Of a DNA stretch of 64,000 bases, positions 17,515 to 25,485 are shown one piece after another. A program made the position numbers and the translations under genes. This DNA comes from Sphingomonas sp. OK281. Lineage in GTDB: Bacteria > Pseudomonadota > Alphaproteobacteria > Sphingomonadales > Sphingomonadaceae. How positions within the stretch are numbered: the stretch's first letter is position 1; every line of letters begins with the position of its first letter. The notes beneath the pieces were generated by a model. That model did no database searches and was not told the DNA's origin. It worked only from the letters and a program-made list of their open reading frames with translations. The stretch covers positions 1 through 64,000 of the forward strand of contig NZ_FOVZ01000001.1 in the NCBI RefSeq assembly GCF_900115295.1. Reading direction: 5' to 3'.

Positions 17515-17526
17515 AATTTTGCATTA
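17515..17526 (+). repeat. 28-bp palindromic repeat, copy 2, right part
   Basis: AATTTTGCATTA, the right part of the site whose left part ends at 15844. It is separated from the IS end by TGTG, the presumed target duplicate. Confidence 0.75.
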
Positions 17527-17534
17527 TAGGGGCC

Positions 17535-18059
17535 TTAACTGGGGCTGATTACCGTATCGACGATCTGGCCTAGCTTGCCGACGAGCTTGCCTGTCCAATC
17601 GATCGTTAGGGTTCGCTTGGGGGTGATGATCTCCATCGTTGAAGCGTAACCTCCGATCGGCATATCGCCACCGCTGACCTTTTCAAGGTAGGCCTGACGG
17701 TCGCTTAGCAAGTGATCAAGCGCTTTGCCTGTGTCTAATGAAAGTGTCGTTTTCGATGCGGAAAGCGGATGGGGATTTATTGGAAGCAATCCCGGCCCTT
17801 CTTCTTCCGCTCGTTCGACCGTCCACTTTCCGTCTTTGCTTCGCGAGGCGACGATGCTCCATTCGGTTCTCGTATGATGCTGTGCGACACCGTAAATGAT
17901 AATCATGGTGTCCGCCGTAGGCAGCACCACGCCAAGGCGAGAGCGCAGTGCGTCACCGGGGTGCTGCGATCGTTCGACAACAACTTGGGTAGGCGCTGCG
18001 GTAAGTGAGGATGTGGCGGAGAGAAGCATCAGCGCGATCGAGGAGAGGATTTTGGTCAT
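17535..18059 (-). CDS. Secreted protein, unknown function
   Basis: A 174-residue protein with a signal peptide (MTKILSSIALMLLSATSSLTAAP) and no later membrane helix. It contains a mixed alpha/beta pattern without cysteines; no family recognised. It ends just beside the right flank of the IS1182-family element. A 28-bp palindromic repeat lies 70 bases upstream of its start. Confidence 0.6.
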   Translation of the reverse strand: MTKILSSIALMLLSATSSLTAAPTQVVVERSQHPGDALRSRLGVVLPTADTMIIIYGVAQHHTRTEWSIVASRSKDGKWTVERAEEEGPGLLPINPHPLSASKTTLSLDTGKALDHLLSDRQAYLEKVSGGDMPIGGYASTMEIITPKRTLTIDWTGKLVGKLGQIVDTVISPS

Positions 18060-18129
18060 TCAGCCAGCCTGCCGAACCCTGCCTAGGTCTGCAAGTGGCG
18101 GCTCACAATCAGCCGATTGGACCCTCGCC

Positions 18130-18157
18130 TGATGCAAAACTTTTGATCTCCGCATCG
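18130..18157 (+). repeat. 28-bp palindromic repeat, copy 3 (diverged)
   Basis: TGATGC, AAAACTTTTGATCTCC, GCATCG: same length and arms as the other copies but a less similar centre. It lies 70 bases upstream of the start of the minus-strand gene ending at 18059. Confidence 0.55.
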
Positions 18158-18184
18158 GAAATGGCCGGGATTGGAGGGGAGCAG

Positions 18185-18391
18185 CTATTTCGCTCGCACA
18201 GTGCCCGAATGGCTATACCGTTCCGCAGCTAGGCTTTGAACACGTTCAGCGCGCTGAGCCATTTCTTCCCATCGCTCTGCTGATCGAAGTGCCCTGTTGC
18301 GAACGTTAGGTAGCGTGGAAATCTCAGCCGCTGCACGTTCGGTGTCCGCACGCTCTCGGTACAATTTTGGATCGTCGCTCATACCGGTCAT
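18185..18391 (-). CDS. Small charged helical protein
   Basis: A 68-residue, strongly helical and charged cytoplasmic protein (MSDDPKLYRERADTERAAAEIS, NRALRSAERWEEMAQRAERV). Similar short proteins with an opening YRERA-AAE pattern and a repeated RSAxRWExMA motif are common as unnamed genes in sphingomonads and relatives; the function is unknown. GAAAG precedes ATG 18391; ATG 18382 is an alternative start. Confidence 0.65.
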   Translation of the reverse strand: MTGMSDDPKLYRERADTERAAAEISTLPNVRNRALRSAERWEEMAQRAERVQSLAAERYSHSGTVRAK

Positions 18392-18473
18392 TTATATCTT
18401 TCAGCATCGGCCCGCCAGCGATGTCGGCTGCGAAAACTGAAACTCGACCTGGGCCGATCCTACGGTTCGGCGT

Positions 18474-18501
18474 CAATGCAAAACCGGTGAAATTTGTAAC
18501 A
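18474..18501 (+). repeat. 28-bp palindromic repeat, copy 4
   Basis: CAATGC, AAAACCGGTGAAATTT, GTAACA. The centre matches the split copy at 15829 closely while the arms are worn. It lies between two divergent small genes, about 83 bases before each start. Confidence 0.6.
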
Positions 18502-18582
18502 GATGTCTCATCGGTGAGACGCCGTCATTGCCTGATTTGAATTGCTTATGATACTGTCCGAACGGCGTTGCAGGAGACGAAA

Positions 18583-18783
18583 ATGACCCGATTGAATGGG
18601 TGGCGATACGGGCTTGTGGCCGGTATTCTATTCCTCCTGATTGGTTCCGCTATCCAAGGTTTTTGGTCAGGAAACTGGGCCGAAGTCTGCCGTTCGCTGC
18701 TCATTAAAGCCACGATCATTATTCCGGTTTTTGCGCTGCTTTTCGGCGCGTTCAAGGCGCGAGTTCCAAACCAGCCCCAGTAA
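18583..18783 (+). CDS. Small two-helix membrane protein
   Basis: A 66-residue protein with two membrane segments (GLVAGILFLLIGSAIQGFW and LLIKATIIIPVFALLFGAF) and a short basic tail. AGGAGA five bases upstream fixes ATG 18583. No family recognised. Confidence 0.6.
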   Translation: MTRLNGWRYGLVAGILFLLIGSAIQGFWSGNWAEVCRSLLIKATIIIPVFALLFGAFKARVPNQPQ

Positions 18784-18881
18784 TCTGGGCGATCACCTTT
18801 CTATGCGGAATGTGTGATTTCCGTATCACGAACGCCGAAAACTGGCCGAATTCCTATCGGCAGGCTTCTGGCGTGGCCTTT

Positions 18882-19091
18882 CTAAAGCTGACGCGGGTTT
18901 TCACCCTGCCGATGCCGCCGAGACTGTGACCGCATGGACCCGCCAACGATTGTTGCCGTCACCGCAACTCCGAATGCGAGAATATCCCAAATAATCGGAA
19001 GATGGGCAGGGGCAGCTAGCAGCAACGTCATCGGGCCGAGGATACTCATTCTAACTCCGATCCGGTCCGCAACCCGGCCACTAATCGTCAT
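18882..19091 (-). CDS. Small membrane protein, unknown
   Basis: A 69-residue protein starting at ATG 19091 behind a clear GAGGAAA site. It has two hydrophobic stretches (MSILGPMTLLLAAPAHLPIIW and ILAFGVAVTATIVGGSM) and a basic tail (RSQSRRHRQGE). GRVADRIGVRM resembles the loop of major-facilitator transporters, so a transporter relic is possible. Coding is supported mainly by the ribosome site and the hydrophobic pattern. Confidence 0.45.
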   Translation of the reverse strand: MTISGRVADRIGVRMSILGPMTLLLAAPAHLPIIWDILAFGVAVTATIVGGSMRSQSRRHRQGENPRQL

Positions 19092-19164
19092 GATATTTCC
19101 TCGCGATCCCAGTCCGGTTTAGGAGGCGCGATGATCGGCAGCAAGGGCTGCTATTGAGCGTTCT

Positions 19165-19215
19165 GGTACGATCCGGCTTTCTCGCGAGGGATCGGGAAAC
19201 GAGAATGGCGCTGTT
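19165..19215 (+). repeat. Dispersed repeat, copy with GATCCGGCTTTCTCGCGAGG
   Basis: The segment GATCCGGCTTTCTCGCGAGG followed by GATCGGGAAACGAGAATGGC recurs almost unchanged at 36705 and, further diverged, at 27975 and 36259. It lies directly before a membrane protein gene. Confidence 0.65.
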
Positions 19216-19267
19216 CGATCGAGCCGGCAGCATTGACGATCGTAGCCCTGCCTATGAGGGTAGAGCC

Positions 19268-19684
19268 ATGCATAGAACGCTTCACCCTCGAACACCGCGT
19301 CGCAGGCTAATCCTGCGGACCTTCTATGCACTTTGCCTACTCGGCGCGACCTACAACCATTGGTACGCGATATATCACCACGGTTTACATTGGGATTACG
19401 GAGGATTTCCGAAGGCAAGTGCTACCTTCTGGACGATGCTGGCCTTCATCGATCCTGCCGCCATCATCCTTTTGTTCGCGCGCCCTAACATCGGCGTCGC
19501 ACTAACGGTTGGAATCATTGTAACTGATGTTACTCATAACGTCTGGATTCAGGCGCGATACTTTCCACCGCTCCTGCAATCTTTGGCTGACTCCCCGCAG
19601 GTGATCGAGCAAATCGCTTTTATGATGTTTGTGCTGGTGAGCAGCCCCTTCGCATGGGCCATGAAGCGACAGACAGCAGCGTAA
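19268..19684 (+). CDS. Multi-pass membrane protein, unknown
   Basis: A 138-residue protein with about four membrane segments (TFYALCLLGATYNHWYAIYHH, ATFWTMLAFIDPAAIILLFA, IGVALTVGIIVTDVTHNVW, AFMMFVLVSSPFAWAM). ATG 19268 is preferred because the earlier open part crosses a dispersed repeat. The repeated histidines and aromatic residues at helix ends could bind a cofactor; no family recognised. Confidence 0.65.
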   Translation: MHRTLHPRTPRRRLILRTFYALCLLGATYNHWYAIYHHGLHWDYGGFPKASATFWTMLAFIDPAAIILLFARPNIGVALTVGIIVTDVTHNVWIQARYFPPLLQSLADSPQVIEQIAFMMFVLVSSPFAWAMKRQTAA

Positions 19685-19757
19685 GCGCCATTCCCGATTA
19701 GGAACGGCGATCGAGACGGTCCAGGCATTCCCGGAATCGATGGTGAACTGGGATTAT

Positions 19758-19796
19758 GGCAGGCTTCCCAAAACGCGACGTTCTGAGAAGCCTGCC
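19758..19796 (+). terminator. Hairpin between convergent genes
   Basis: Perfect 10-bp stem GGCAGGCTTC / GAAGCCTGCC with a 19-base loop, between two convergent genes. No T-run, so it could be a bidirectional terminator or part of the repeat family. Confidence 0.4.
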
Positions 19797-19822
19797 TGGC
19801 GCAAGCAGTTTAGCGATGTGAA

Positions 19823-20257
19823 TCAACCCGCCTTTGCTGGCGGGATCGGGGTGTACTGCGCGGAAACCAACAGCCATTTGCCTGCTGCCCGCTCGGCAAC
19901 GTAACGAACGCGAACCGACCGAACTGGTCCACCTGGAATAGCGAATGACTTACGCGTCGTGATAATAGCGACGTCGCCGCGCGACCGAATGACCAAAGGT
20001 TCGCTGGTCATCGCTGGCGCGGTACGCTTCAACTCAGGAGCGTAGAACCCCAGCACCTTCTGGCGATCATCAACTTCGCCAACTGGTGATATTTCCTCGT
20101 AGTCAGCTGCAAGAGTCTTCGTGAGGGTGGCCGAGTCGTGCTGAAGGCGAGCGGTGTCGAAACGATCAATCAAAGACTGAATTTCCATATTCTGTGCACT
20201 TGCGGTCGATGCTATCAACAAAGCCACCGAACCAATCGCCCAAATCACCAAACGCAT
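19823..20257 (-). CDS. Exported SnoaL/DUF4440-like (NTF2-fold) protein
   Basis: A 144-residue protein with a signal peptide (MRLVIWAIGSVALLIASTASAQ) and then a small alpha+beta cone typical of the NTF2-like superfamily: IQSLIDRFDTARLQHDSATLTKTLAADYEEI, then VIRSRGDVAIITTRKSF and RYVAERAAGKWLLVSAQYTPI. AAGGGGG directly upstream supports ATG 20257. Such proteins often bind small ligands; the ligand here is unknown. Confidence 0.75.
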   Translation of the reverse strand: MRLVIWAIGSVALLIASTASAQNMEIQSLIDRFDTARLQHDSATLTKTLAADYEEISPVGEVDDRQKVLGFYAPELKRTAPAMTSEPLVIRSRGDVAIITTRKSFAIPGGPVRSVRVRYVAERAAGKWLLVSAQYTPIPPAKAG

Positions 20258-20499
20258 ATGTCCCCCTTCAGTGAGCTTCACGCCACTCCGATAATGGTTT
20301 CAATCGGGATCGGGAAACGAGAAAAAGAGCACTTCAGGACACGCGCCGCGATGCGAAGGCATCCCGCCGGTTGCAACCGAACAGGAATTCGGCATGCGGA
20401 GTCAGTTCTGCGTCAGTGAGCGCGATCACATGAACACGGGCGCCATCAGTAATTCGCCCGCTGTTGCGATTGCTACGTAAGCCAGCTTATTCAGACGCA

Positions 20500-21045
20500 A
20501 TGAACACCGACTTGTCATTGGGCAATCGACCCGATCTCGCCACCGAACGCCTATCCCTTCGGCGTCCTGACGATCGCGACATTGACGCCATAGTTGGCGT
20601 TGTCGGAAATTGGGAAGTGGCACGCCGCTTGGCGCGTGTCCCGCATCCGTATGGTCCAGCCGATGCCCGCTTTTTCCTAGATTATGTCGTTCCTGCCGAG
20701 TGGGTATGGGCTGTTACTCTGCGAGGGTCCGACACGCTTCTCGGTGCGATCGGCCTGACGCCGGAAGAGGGCGCTGACGCCGCTGAGTTGGGTTATTGGC
20801 TGTCCCCTGCCCATTGGGGGAGTGGCATAGCGACCGAAGCCGCTAGGGCGGTCGTTGCCTTTGGTTTCAAACGTCTCGGTCTTCCCGTCATCACGTCTGG
20901 CTATTTTGAGGACAATCCTCCTTCGGGCCGGGTGCTTCGCAAGCTCGGCTTCGTGGAAACCGGGCACGTCATGCGACCTTGCCTCGCGGCAGGTAGCGAG
21001 GTGCCTTCAATAAGGATGGAGCTGGCGCACCCAACAAAAGGGTAA
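20500..21045 (+). CDS. RimJ/RimL-type GNAT acetyltransferase
   Basis: A 181-residue acetyltransferase of the branch that modifies protein N-termini or small amines. It shows the opening LATERLSLRRPDDRDID, the central ELGYWLSPAHWGSGIATEAARAVVAFGF acetyl-CoA motif and the end NPPSGRVLRKLGFVETGH. ATG 20500 begins the family domain. It stands alone upstream of the CPBP protease gene; target unknown. Confidence 0.88.
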   Translation: MNTDLSLGNRPDLATERLSLRRPDDRDIDAIVGVVGNWEVARRLARVPHPYGPADARFFLDYVVPAEWVWAVTLRGSDTLLGAIGLTPEEGADAAELGYWLSPAHWGSGIATEAARAVVAFGFKRLGLPVITSGYFEDNPPSGRVLRKLGFVETGHVMRPCLAAGSEVPSIRMELAHPTKG

Positions 21046-21218
21046 CTACGAGGAGGCTGCTTATTCAGCCTTCCCAGCTGGGAACGGGATCGAGACGGCC
21101 GCGACGTTCCCATGAGGATCGAATTTCGAGAAAAGCGAGGTGCCGTCGGAATGCCTCGTTGACCGCTGTGTTATACCGCAGCAACACACGAAGATCGCGC
21201 GGCGCGGCAGGAGGACCG

Positions 21219-22142
21219 ATGACGACCAAATCGTTCTTGGCAACTCGATCGGGTTCCCGATCAAGGCTAAGCGCCATTGGAAAGGCAGTCAGCTATCTAA
21301 CCCTGGCATTTGTCGGCGCGCTTCTCGTCTCGGCTGTGGCGAAGGGCCTCCTCGGCGCATCCCTTCTTCAACTCGCGCAAGGCGGCACGGCGACAGGCAC
21401 GGCGAGGGCAGTGTTGTTGCTGCTTGGGTTGGTTATTGTGCCGACCGCGCTGGTTCTCCGAATCTTCAAAGAGCCGTTTCAACTCTCGGCATGGGCATTC
21501 GGCAGCGCAATGAAGCTCACAGCTTGGGGGCTCGCGACCGGCTTCATACTACTCGCAATTATGGCAGGTTTGATGTGGCTGTTGGGTGCTGTCACGTTCG
21601 GGATCGCCACCCCGACCATATCAGCAGCGATTTCGGGCTTGATGATGTCTGCGATATTGTGGCTGGCTCAAGCAGCAGGTGAGGAAGGTCTGCATCGCGG
21701 CTATGCCTTCGTGCAAATTTGCCGCGCGCTCTCTTTTTGGCCAACCGCCGTCTTGAGTAGTGCCTGGTTCATGTACGGGCACATCGGAAACGAGGGCGAG
21801 ACAGTACTTGGCATCATCGCCGCTGGACTGCTCGGCCTGGCATTATCGTACAGCCTGCTAAAAACGGGTTCCCTCTGGTTCGCACTCGGCTTTCACGCCT
21901 CGTGGAATTTCAGTCAGAGCTTCATCTTCGGGTTTAACAACAGCGGAAGCAAACCCCCAGCCAGCCTGCTGTCCGCCACCCTTGACGGCTCGCCATTGCT
22001 GACGGGGGGCACCACCGGACCGGAAGCCAGTTTGCTCGTTCTTCCGGTTTTGATCGTCCTGTTCGCAATCATCCAGCGGGTCGCCGTCCCGACCTGCGAA
22101 CGTTCGGGCAGCCCGACGCCCTCGATTCCGACAACCCGCTGA
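21219..22142 (+). CDS. CPBP-family intramembrane metalloprotease
   Basis: A 307-residue multi-helix membrane protein (about eight helices) of the CAAX-protease/bacteriocin-processing group, also called Abi. The three active-site motifs are visible: EEGLHRG (about 155-161), WFMYGH (about 183-188) and HASWNF towards the C-terminus. ATG 21219 follows GGAGGA; earlier starts are less likely. These enzymes cleave within the membrane, in some cases giving immunity to bacteriocins. No bacteriocin gene is recognisable nearby. Confidence 0.88.
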   Translation: MTTKSFLATRSGSRSRLSAIGKAVSYLTLAFVGALLVSAVAKGLLGASLLQLAQGGTATGTARAVLLLLGLVIVPTALVLRIFKEPFQLSAWAFGSAMKLTAWGLATGFILLAIMAGLMWLLGAVTFGIATPTISAAISGLMMSAILWLAQAAGEEGLHRGYAFVQICRALSFWPTAVLSSAWFMYGHIGNEGETVLGIIAAGLLGLALSYSLLKTGSLWFALGFHASWNFSQSFIFGFNNSGSKPPASLLSATLDGSPLLTGGTTGPEASLLVLPVLIVLFAIIQRVAVPTCERSGSPTPSIPTTR

Positions 22143-22351
22143 CACTGCCTTTACGGTCGGAGGCTGCTGCGGGGCCGACCCGGTCTTCCTAAAAACGAAG
22201 GTCGAGTGGGGAATCCCCAGCTCAACGCCATGAAAAGCACGGGTGTTGGGTGCCGTTTTCTCGAAATCTGTTCCCAAATCGATTTTCTCGAAATTGCCTA
22301 AACGACACGGGAAAACGGGAATCCTTCGCTGACCGGTTTTGGCGACGGCTG

Positions 22352-22738
22352 CTAGCGGATATGCTCCATCTTGAGCCCTTTGGCCTTTACCTTCTTCCAC
22401 TCGCGATCTGCAGTGAGGGCGGGAACGCCCAGTAGGATCGCAAGCGCTAGACAGGAGCGATCACCAAGGCCGCGCCCAAACTCTTTCGTTTGAGTGTGCA
22501 GATCAGCGGCCGCATATGCTGCCTCCACGTCGTGAGGACGTACATCGAGACGAAGCTCGTCTAGGATCTCGCGGATGGTGGCTGCGCCCAAACCACCAAG
22601 CAGGAGTTCCTTGATAACCTCCTGCAGATTGACGGCGGAAATCGCTGCTCGTCCGATGTGAGGTGTGACCTTGTCGGCGCCTGGTTCATCCCGAACCAAC
22701 GCCAGCACTGCGGATGCATCCATTACAACAGATGTCAT
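22352..22738 (-). CDS. PIN-domain toxin (VapC-like ribonuclease)
   Basis: A 128-residue PIN-domain protein with the acidic metal-binding residues of VapC toxins: Asp7 (VVMDASAVLAL), Glu in NLQEVIKEL, Asp in LGDRSCLALA and Asp in LTADREW. It probably cleaves RNA when free. Its start overlaps the end of the upstream antitoxin gene by four bases (ATGA), the usual order antitoxin then toxin. Confidence 0.9.
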   Translation of the reverse strand: MTSVVMDASAVLALVRDEPGADKVTPHIGRAAISAVNLQEVIKELLLGGLGAATIREILDELRLDVRPHDVEAAYAAADLHTQTKEFGRGLGDRSCLALAILLGVPALTADREWKKVKAKGLKMEHIR

Positions 22739-23028
22739 ACTGGATCTCCCTGCCGGTCCGAATGCGAAGACTCGCCTGCCTCGGTGACGGCCTCTGCCTT
22801 GCGATCAGATAGGAAGTCGTCGATTGTTCGGGCCTGCTTGGCATGCTCTCGATAAAGCGCCTGAGCGCGAGAAACCCCGTGTCCGATCGGCGACAGACGG
22901 ACCTGATCGTCCTCAACCGTCAAAATGACCTTTGCATCTCCGTGGAGCCCCATCGCCTTGCGAACCGATGCCGGCAGAATCATCCGACCGTTACTGGCAA
23001 CTTTAACGTCTATGGATTGCGTAGCCAT
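22735..23028 (-). CDS. AbrB/SpoVT-type antitoxin (VapB-like)
   Basis: A 97-residue antitoxin. The N-terminal swapped-hairpin AbrB fold is clear (VKVASNGRMILPASVRKAMGL, then DAKVILTVEDDQVRL). The C-terminal part (ALYREHAKQARTIDDFLSDRK) would wrap the toxin. ATG 23028 has AGGAA upstream; a TTG at 23046 is less likely. With the overlapping PIN gene it forms a complete type II toxin-antitoxin module, likely autoregulated. Confidence 0.88.
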   Translation of the reverse strand: MATQSIDVKVASNGRMILPASVRKAMGLHGDAKVILTVEDDQVRLSPIGHGVSRAQALYREHAKQARTIDDFLSDRKAEAVTEAGESSHSDRQGDPV

Positions 23029-23248
23029 CGCGGTGTTCCTACTCAATGCTTGTAAGGAGCATGTGCCACTTTAAGGGATACGACACAATACGAGCTCCGA
23101 CATCAGGCCGAACCTATCACGCGCCCACTGTCATTCTGGGTATACCCTGAGTGGGCATGGGCATTGGTACACAAAACCCGTTCAAACAGGGTCGGTAGTA
23201 GAGAAATCGGACACCTCATTATGAGGGTCTAGAGTCTGCCTGAACGCA

Positions 23249-23899
23249 TTAAGGGTGCGCGTCTGAAATTGCTGCGTCAGCCTCTGCCTGTCGACGGCGA
23301 TCACGAGCAACCTTGGCGAGCAGCGTTCGACTGCACCCAGTCGTATCCATTATATCGCGCCAGCTTCGGCCATTGCGAAGAAGGCTCGAGATAGGAGCGT
23401 TGCGGGTCTTGTTCTCGCGACGCCCCTTATAAAGCCCCGCTGCCTTGGCTTTTGCGGGTCCTTCGGCTTGTCGACGACGGCGATCGTCATAGTCCTTACG
23501 GGCAACCGCGGCGAGTACGTCCAACATCATGTCGTTGACCGCTGCGAACATTCGGCCGGTGAACTCATCCGTCGGTGCCGTCAGGATCCACGACGTCGGC
23601 AGGTCGAGTGCAACTACCCGGACCTGCTTGGCGTCGATTAGGTTGCGCAGTTTGATCCAGTCTGGTGAGGTGAGGCGGGAAAGTCGATCAACCTGCTCGA
23701 CCAGGAGCACGTCTCCCGGCTCGCAATCCGACAGCAGGCGGAACAGCTCTCGCCGGTGAAGCTTGGCTCCACTTTCGTTTTCGACATAGCGTGCCGCAAA
23801 CCGAAGCCCGCGCTCGGCCGCAAACACGTCGAGAGCACTCTTGGCGCGCGACGCATCCTGTTCGGAGGTAGAAGCGCGAAGATAGGCTCGGATGAACAT
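23249..23899 (-). CDS. Serine recombinase (resolvase/invertase family)
   Basis: A 216-residue small serine recombinase. The catalytic serine is in YLRASTSEQD (about Ser10). Other landmarks are GDVLLVEQVDRLSRL, ALDLPTSW and the arginine-rich E-helix segment, followed by a C-terminal DNA-binding part (RNGRSWRDIMDTTGCSRTLLAKVARD). It appears intact. Its upstream gap faces an HU-like remnant. It differs clearly from the recombinases at 13906 and 32798, so the region has gathered several elements. Confidence 0.88.
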   Translation of the reverse strand: MFIRAYLRASTSEQDASRAKSALDVFAAERGLRFAARYVENESGAKLHRRELFRLLSDCEPGDVLLVEQVDRLSRLTSPDWIKLRNLIDAKQVRVVALDLPTSWILTAPTDEFTGRMFAAVNDMMLDVLAAVARKDYDDRRRRQAEGPAKAKAAGLYKGRRENKTRNAPISSLLRNGRSWRDIMDTTGCSRTLLAKVARDRRRQAEADAAISDAHP

Positions 23900-23984
23900 C
23901 CCGTGCTCTGCTATATGTGCAGCTTATTAGTCTAGTCCTTTTTACGCTATCAAGACGGGATTAAAGTACCAGCTATTGAGAGGT

Positions 23985-24190
23985 ATGCAAAAGGCATACC
24001 TAAACGGCACCGCCACGATCCTCGCCGCATCCTGCAAGAGCAACGGCGTTTCACTGGCAGGCCTCGGCAAGTTGAAGGTCAAGGACGGCCCGGCACGTGA
24101 GGGGCGCAATCGGGTGACCGGCAAGGCCATCAATATCCCCATCGCGACCGATCCGCCAACCCATTGTCCGGGCAGTGGTGCAAGCGGGTC
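23985..24190 (+). pseudogene. Remnant of an HU-family DNA-binding protein gene
   Basis: About 65 codons matching the middle of HU/IHF proteins: LNGTATILA, then VSLAGLGKLKVKDGPAREGR and N-x-VTGKAINIPIA. The N-terminal helix pair is missing and the C-terminus departs from the family after IATDPP, running on out of register over the next gene. Probably a truncated, non-functional copy left by recombination next to the serine recombinase. Confidence 0.6.
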
Positions 24191-24214
24191 ACGACAGGGT
24201 AATGGCTACTGCCT

Positions 24215-25084
24215 ATGGGCAATGAAACATCCGCACACGAGCGCGCCGCCGCCCTGCTGGGTGAACACCCCGGCTACAAGGTGTTGCGTGCGCTACCTCC
24301 GCTCGCGGACTATCCTATTACAGAGCCGCAGGGGCACGTGCGCACCGCCGCGGTCATCGACGTTGAAACCATCGGCCTCGACGCGGATCATCCTATCATC
24401 GATCTTGCGATCCAGCGCATCGCCTTCGATGCACGCGGCGTGATCGTGCAGGTCGGCCAGCCTCGCCAGTGGTTCGAGGACCCTGGCGTGCCGATCCCGG
24501 CCGAGATCACTCGGCTTACGGGCATCACCGATGCCGATGTCGCCGGCAAACGGATCGATGTCGACGAGGCCGTGAGCCTGATCGCCAGCACCACTGTCGC
24601 CATTGCCCATAATGCCGCATTCGATGCCCCTCGTGTCGAGCGGCGCCTGCCGACCATCGCCAGCCATGCCTGGGCGTGTTCATGCAATGAGGTGCCCTGG
24701 CGCGAACTCGGCTTCGACGGCCGCAAGCTTGGCCATCTCCTGATGCAGCAGGGCATGTTCCATCAAGGCCACCGGGCCGCAGTCGACGTTTGGGCAACGA
24801 TTAATCTTTTAGGCCGCGTGCTACCCGACGGAGAGACGGCGTTGGCCAAGCTCATCCGACAGGCAGAGCAGCCAAGTGTCCGGATCGAGGCGACGAACGC
24901 CCCGTTCGAGGCAAAGGATGTGCTGAAGGCGAGGGGGTACCGCTGGCATGCTGACAAGCGGACATGGTGGACCGAGATCGCGACGGCAGGAGAGGTGGGC
25001 GAGCTCGACTGGCTGCGGGACGCTTGCTTTTGTACCCAGCCCAAGCTGACGCCGGTCACCTGGGCTCAGCGTCACCGCGGATGA
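24215..25084 (+). CDS. DnaQ-like 3'-5' exonuclease (DEDDh)
   Basis: A 289-residue protein with the exonuclease fold of the polymerase III epsilon subunit. The DEDDh residues are Asp49 and Glu51 (VIDVETIGLD), Asp in AHNAAFDAPRVERRL and the His...Asp pair in GHRAAVDVWAT. ITRLTGITDADV matches the Exo II neighbourhood. About 80 residues follow the exonuclease core, including KARGYRWHADKRTWWTEI, a segment known as an accessory unit in some bacterial exonucleases. It is an accessory paralogue rather than the housekeeping subunit. The stop overlaps the next start. Confidence 0.88.
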   Translation: MGNETSAHERAAALLGEHPGYKVLRALPPLADYPITEPQGHVRTAAVIDVETIGLDADHPIIDLAIQRIAFDARGVIVQVGQPRQWFEDPGVPIPAEITRLTGITDADVAGKRIDVDEAVSLIASTTVAIAHNAAFDAPRVERRLPTIASHAWACSCNEVPWRELGFDGRKLGHLLMQQGMFHQGHRAAVDVWATINLLGRVLPDGETALAKLIRQAEQPSVRIEATNAPFEAKDVLKARGYRWHADKRTWWTEIATAGEVGELDWLRDACFCTQPKLTPVTWAQRHRG

Positions 25085-25425
25085 TAAAGGACCTGGCTCT
25101 CGCGGGATCGTCACGAACCCCAGAGCGCTATGATCCCGACGATTTTTACCCGTATGAAGATGTACCCGAATGGGGGATCCTGACCAGAACGGCATGTCGT
25201 CCAAAGTGGGGTAGGGCATGGACTACGGATCAGGCGCTTGAAAGGGTGGCTCTAATCATTCGATACGAGAGCAGACCGGCTGCTTTCTGGTGGAATGCGG
25301 ACCTTCCGCTTCGGAGGCCACACCTAGGAAACCGGCCACTGAGCGGGTATCTTAGATGCCTCGGTTTTTTGCATCGCCGGAGCCTCCGATTCCCTGCCGT
25401 TCTTGGGCTGATGCGAAACCCGTGA
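25081..25425 (+). CDS. Hypothetical protein overlapping the exonuclease gene
   Basis: A 114-residue frame whose ATG 25081 overlaps the exonuclease stop (ATGATAA), suggesting translational coupling. The first half looks like real protein (YDPDDFYPYEDVPEWGILTRT, WTTDQALERVALIIRYESRPAAFWW). The last part reads into a 28-bp palindromic repeat, so the original stop may have been lost. Not recognised. Confidence 0.45.
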   Translation: MIKDLALAGSSRTPERYDPDDFYPYEDVPEWGILTRTACRPKWGRAWTTDQALERVALIIRYESRPAAFWWNADLPLRRPHLGNRPLSGYLRCLGFLHRRSLRFPAVLGLMRNP

Positions 25426-25436
25426 TTTTTGCATCA
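25409..25436 (+). repeat. 28-bp palindromic repeat, copy 5 (uninterrupted)
   Basis: TGATGC, GAAACCCGTGATTTTT, GCATCA. Nearly identical to copy 2 once the IS1182-family element is removed. It lies 49 bases before the LuxR-type gene start and overlaps the end of the hypothetical frame before it. Confidence 0.8.
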
Positions 25437-25485
25437 ACAACACTATGTTCGTGGAAGGCAGGCGTCGTTGCGGTAGCAGGTCTGC

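Noticed and set aside
13815..25436. 28-bp repeats as the chromosomal dif site
   Set aside because: Length fits, but the sequence differs from known proteobacterial dif arms and there are several copies, so a plain dif site is excluded; a dif-like role remains only a hypothesis.
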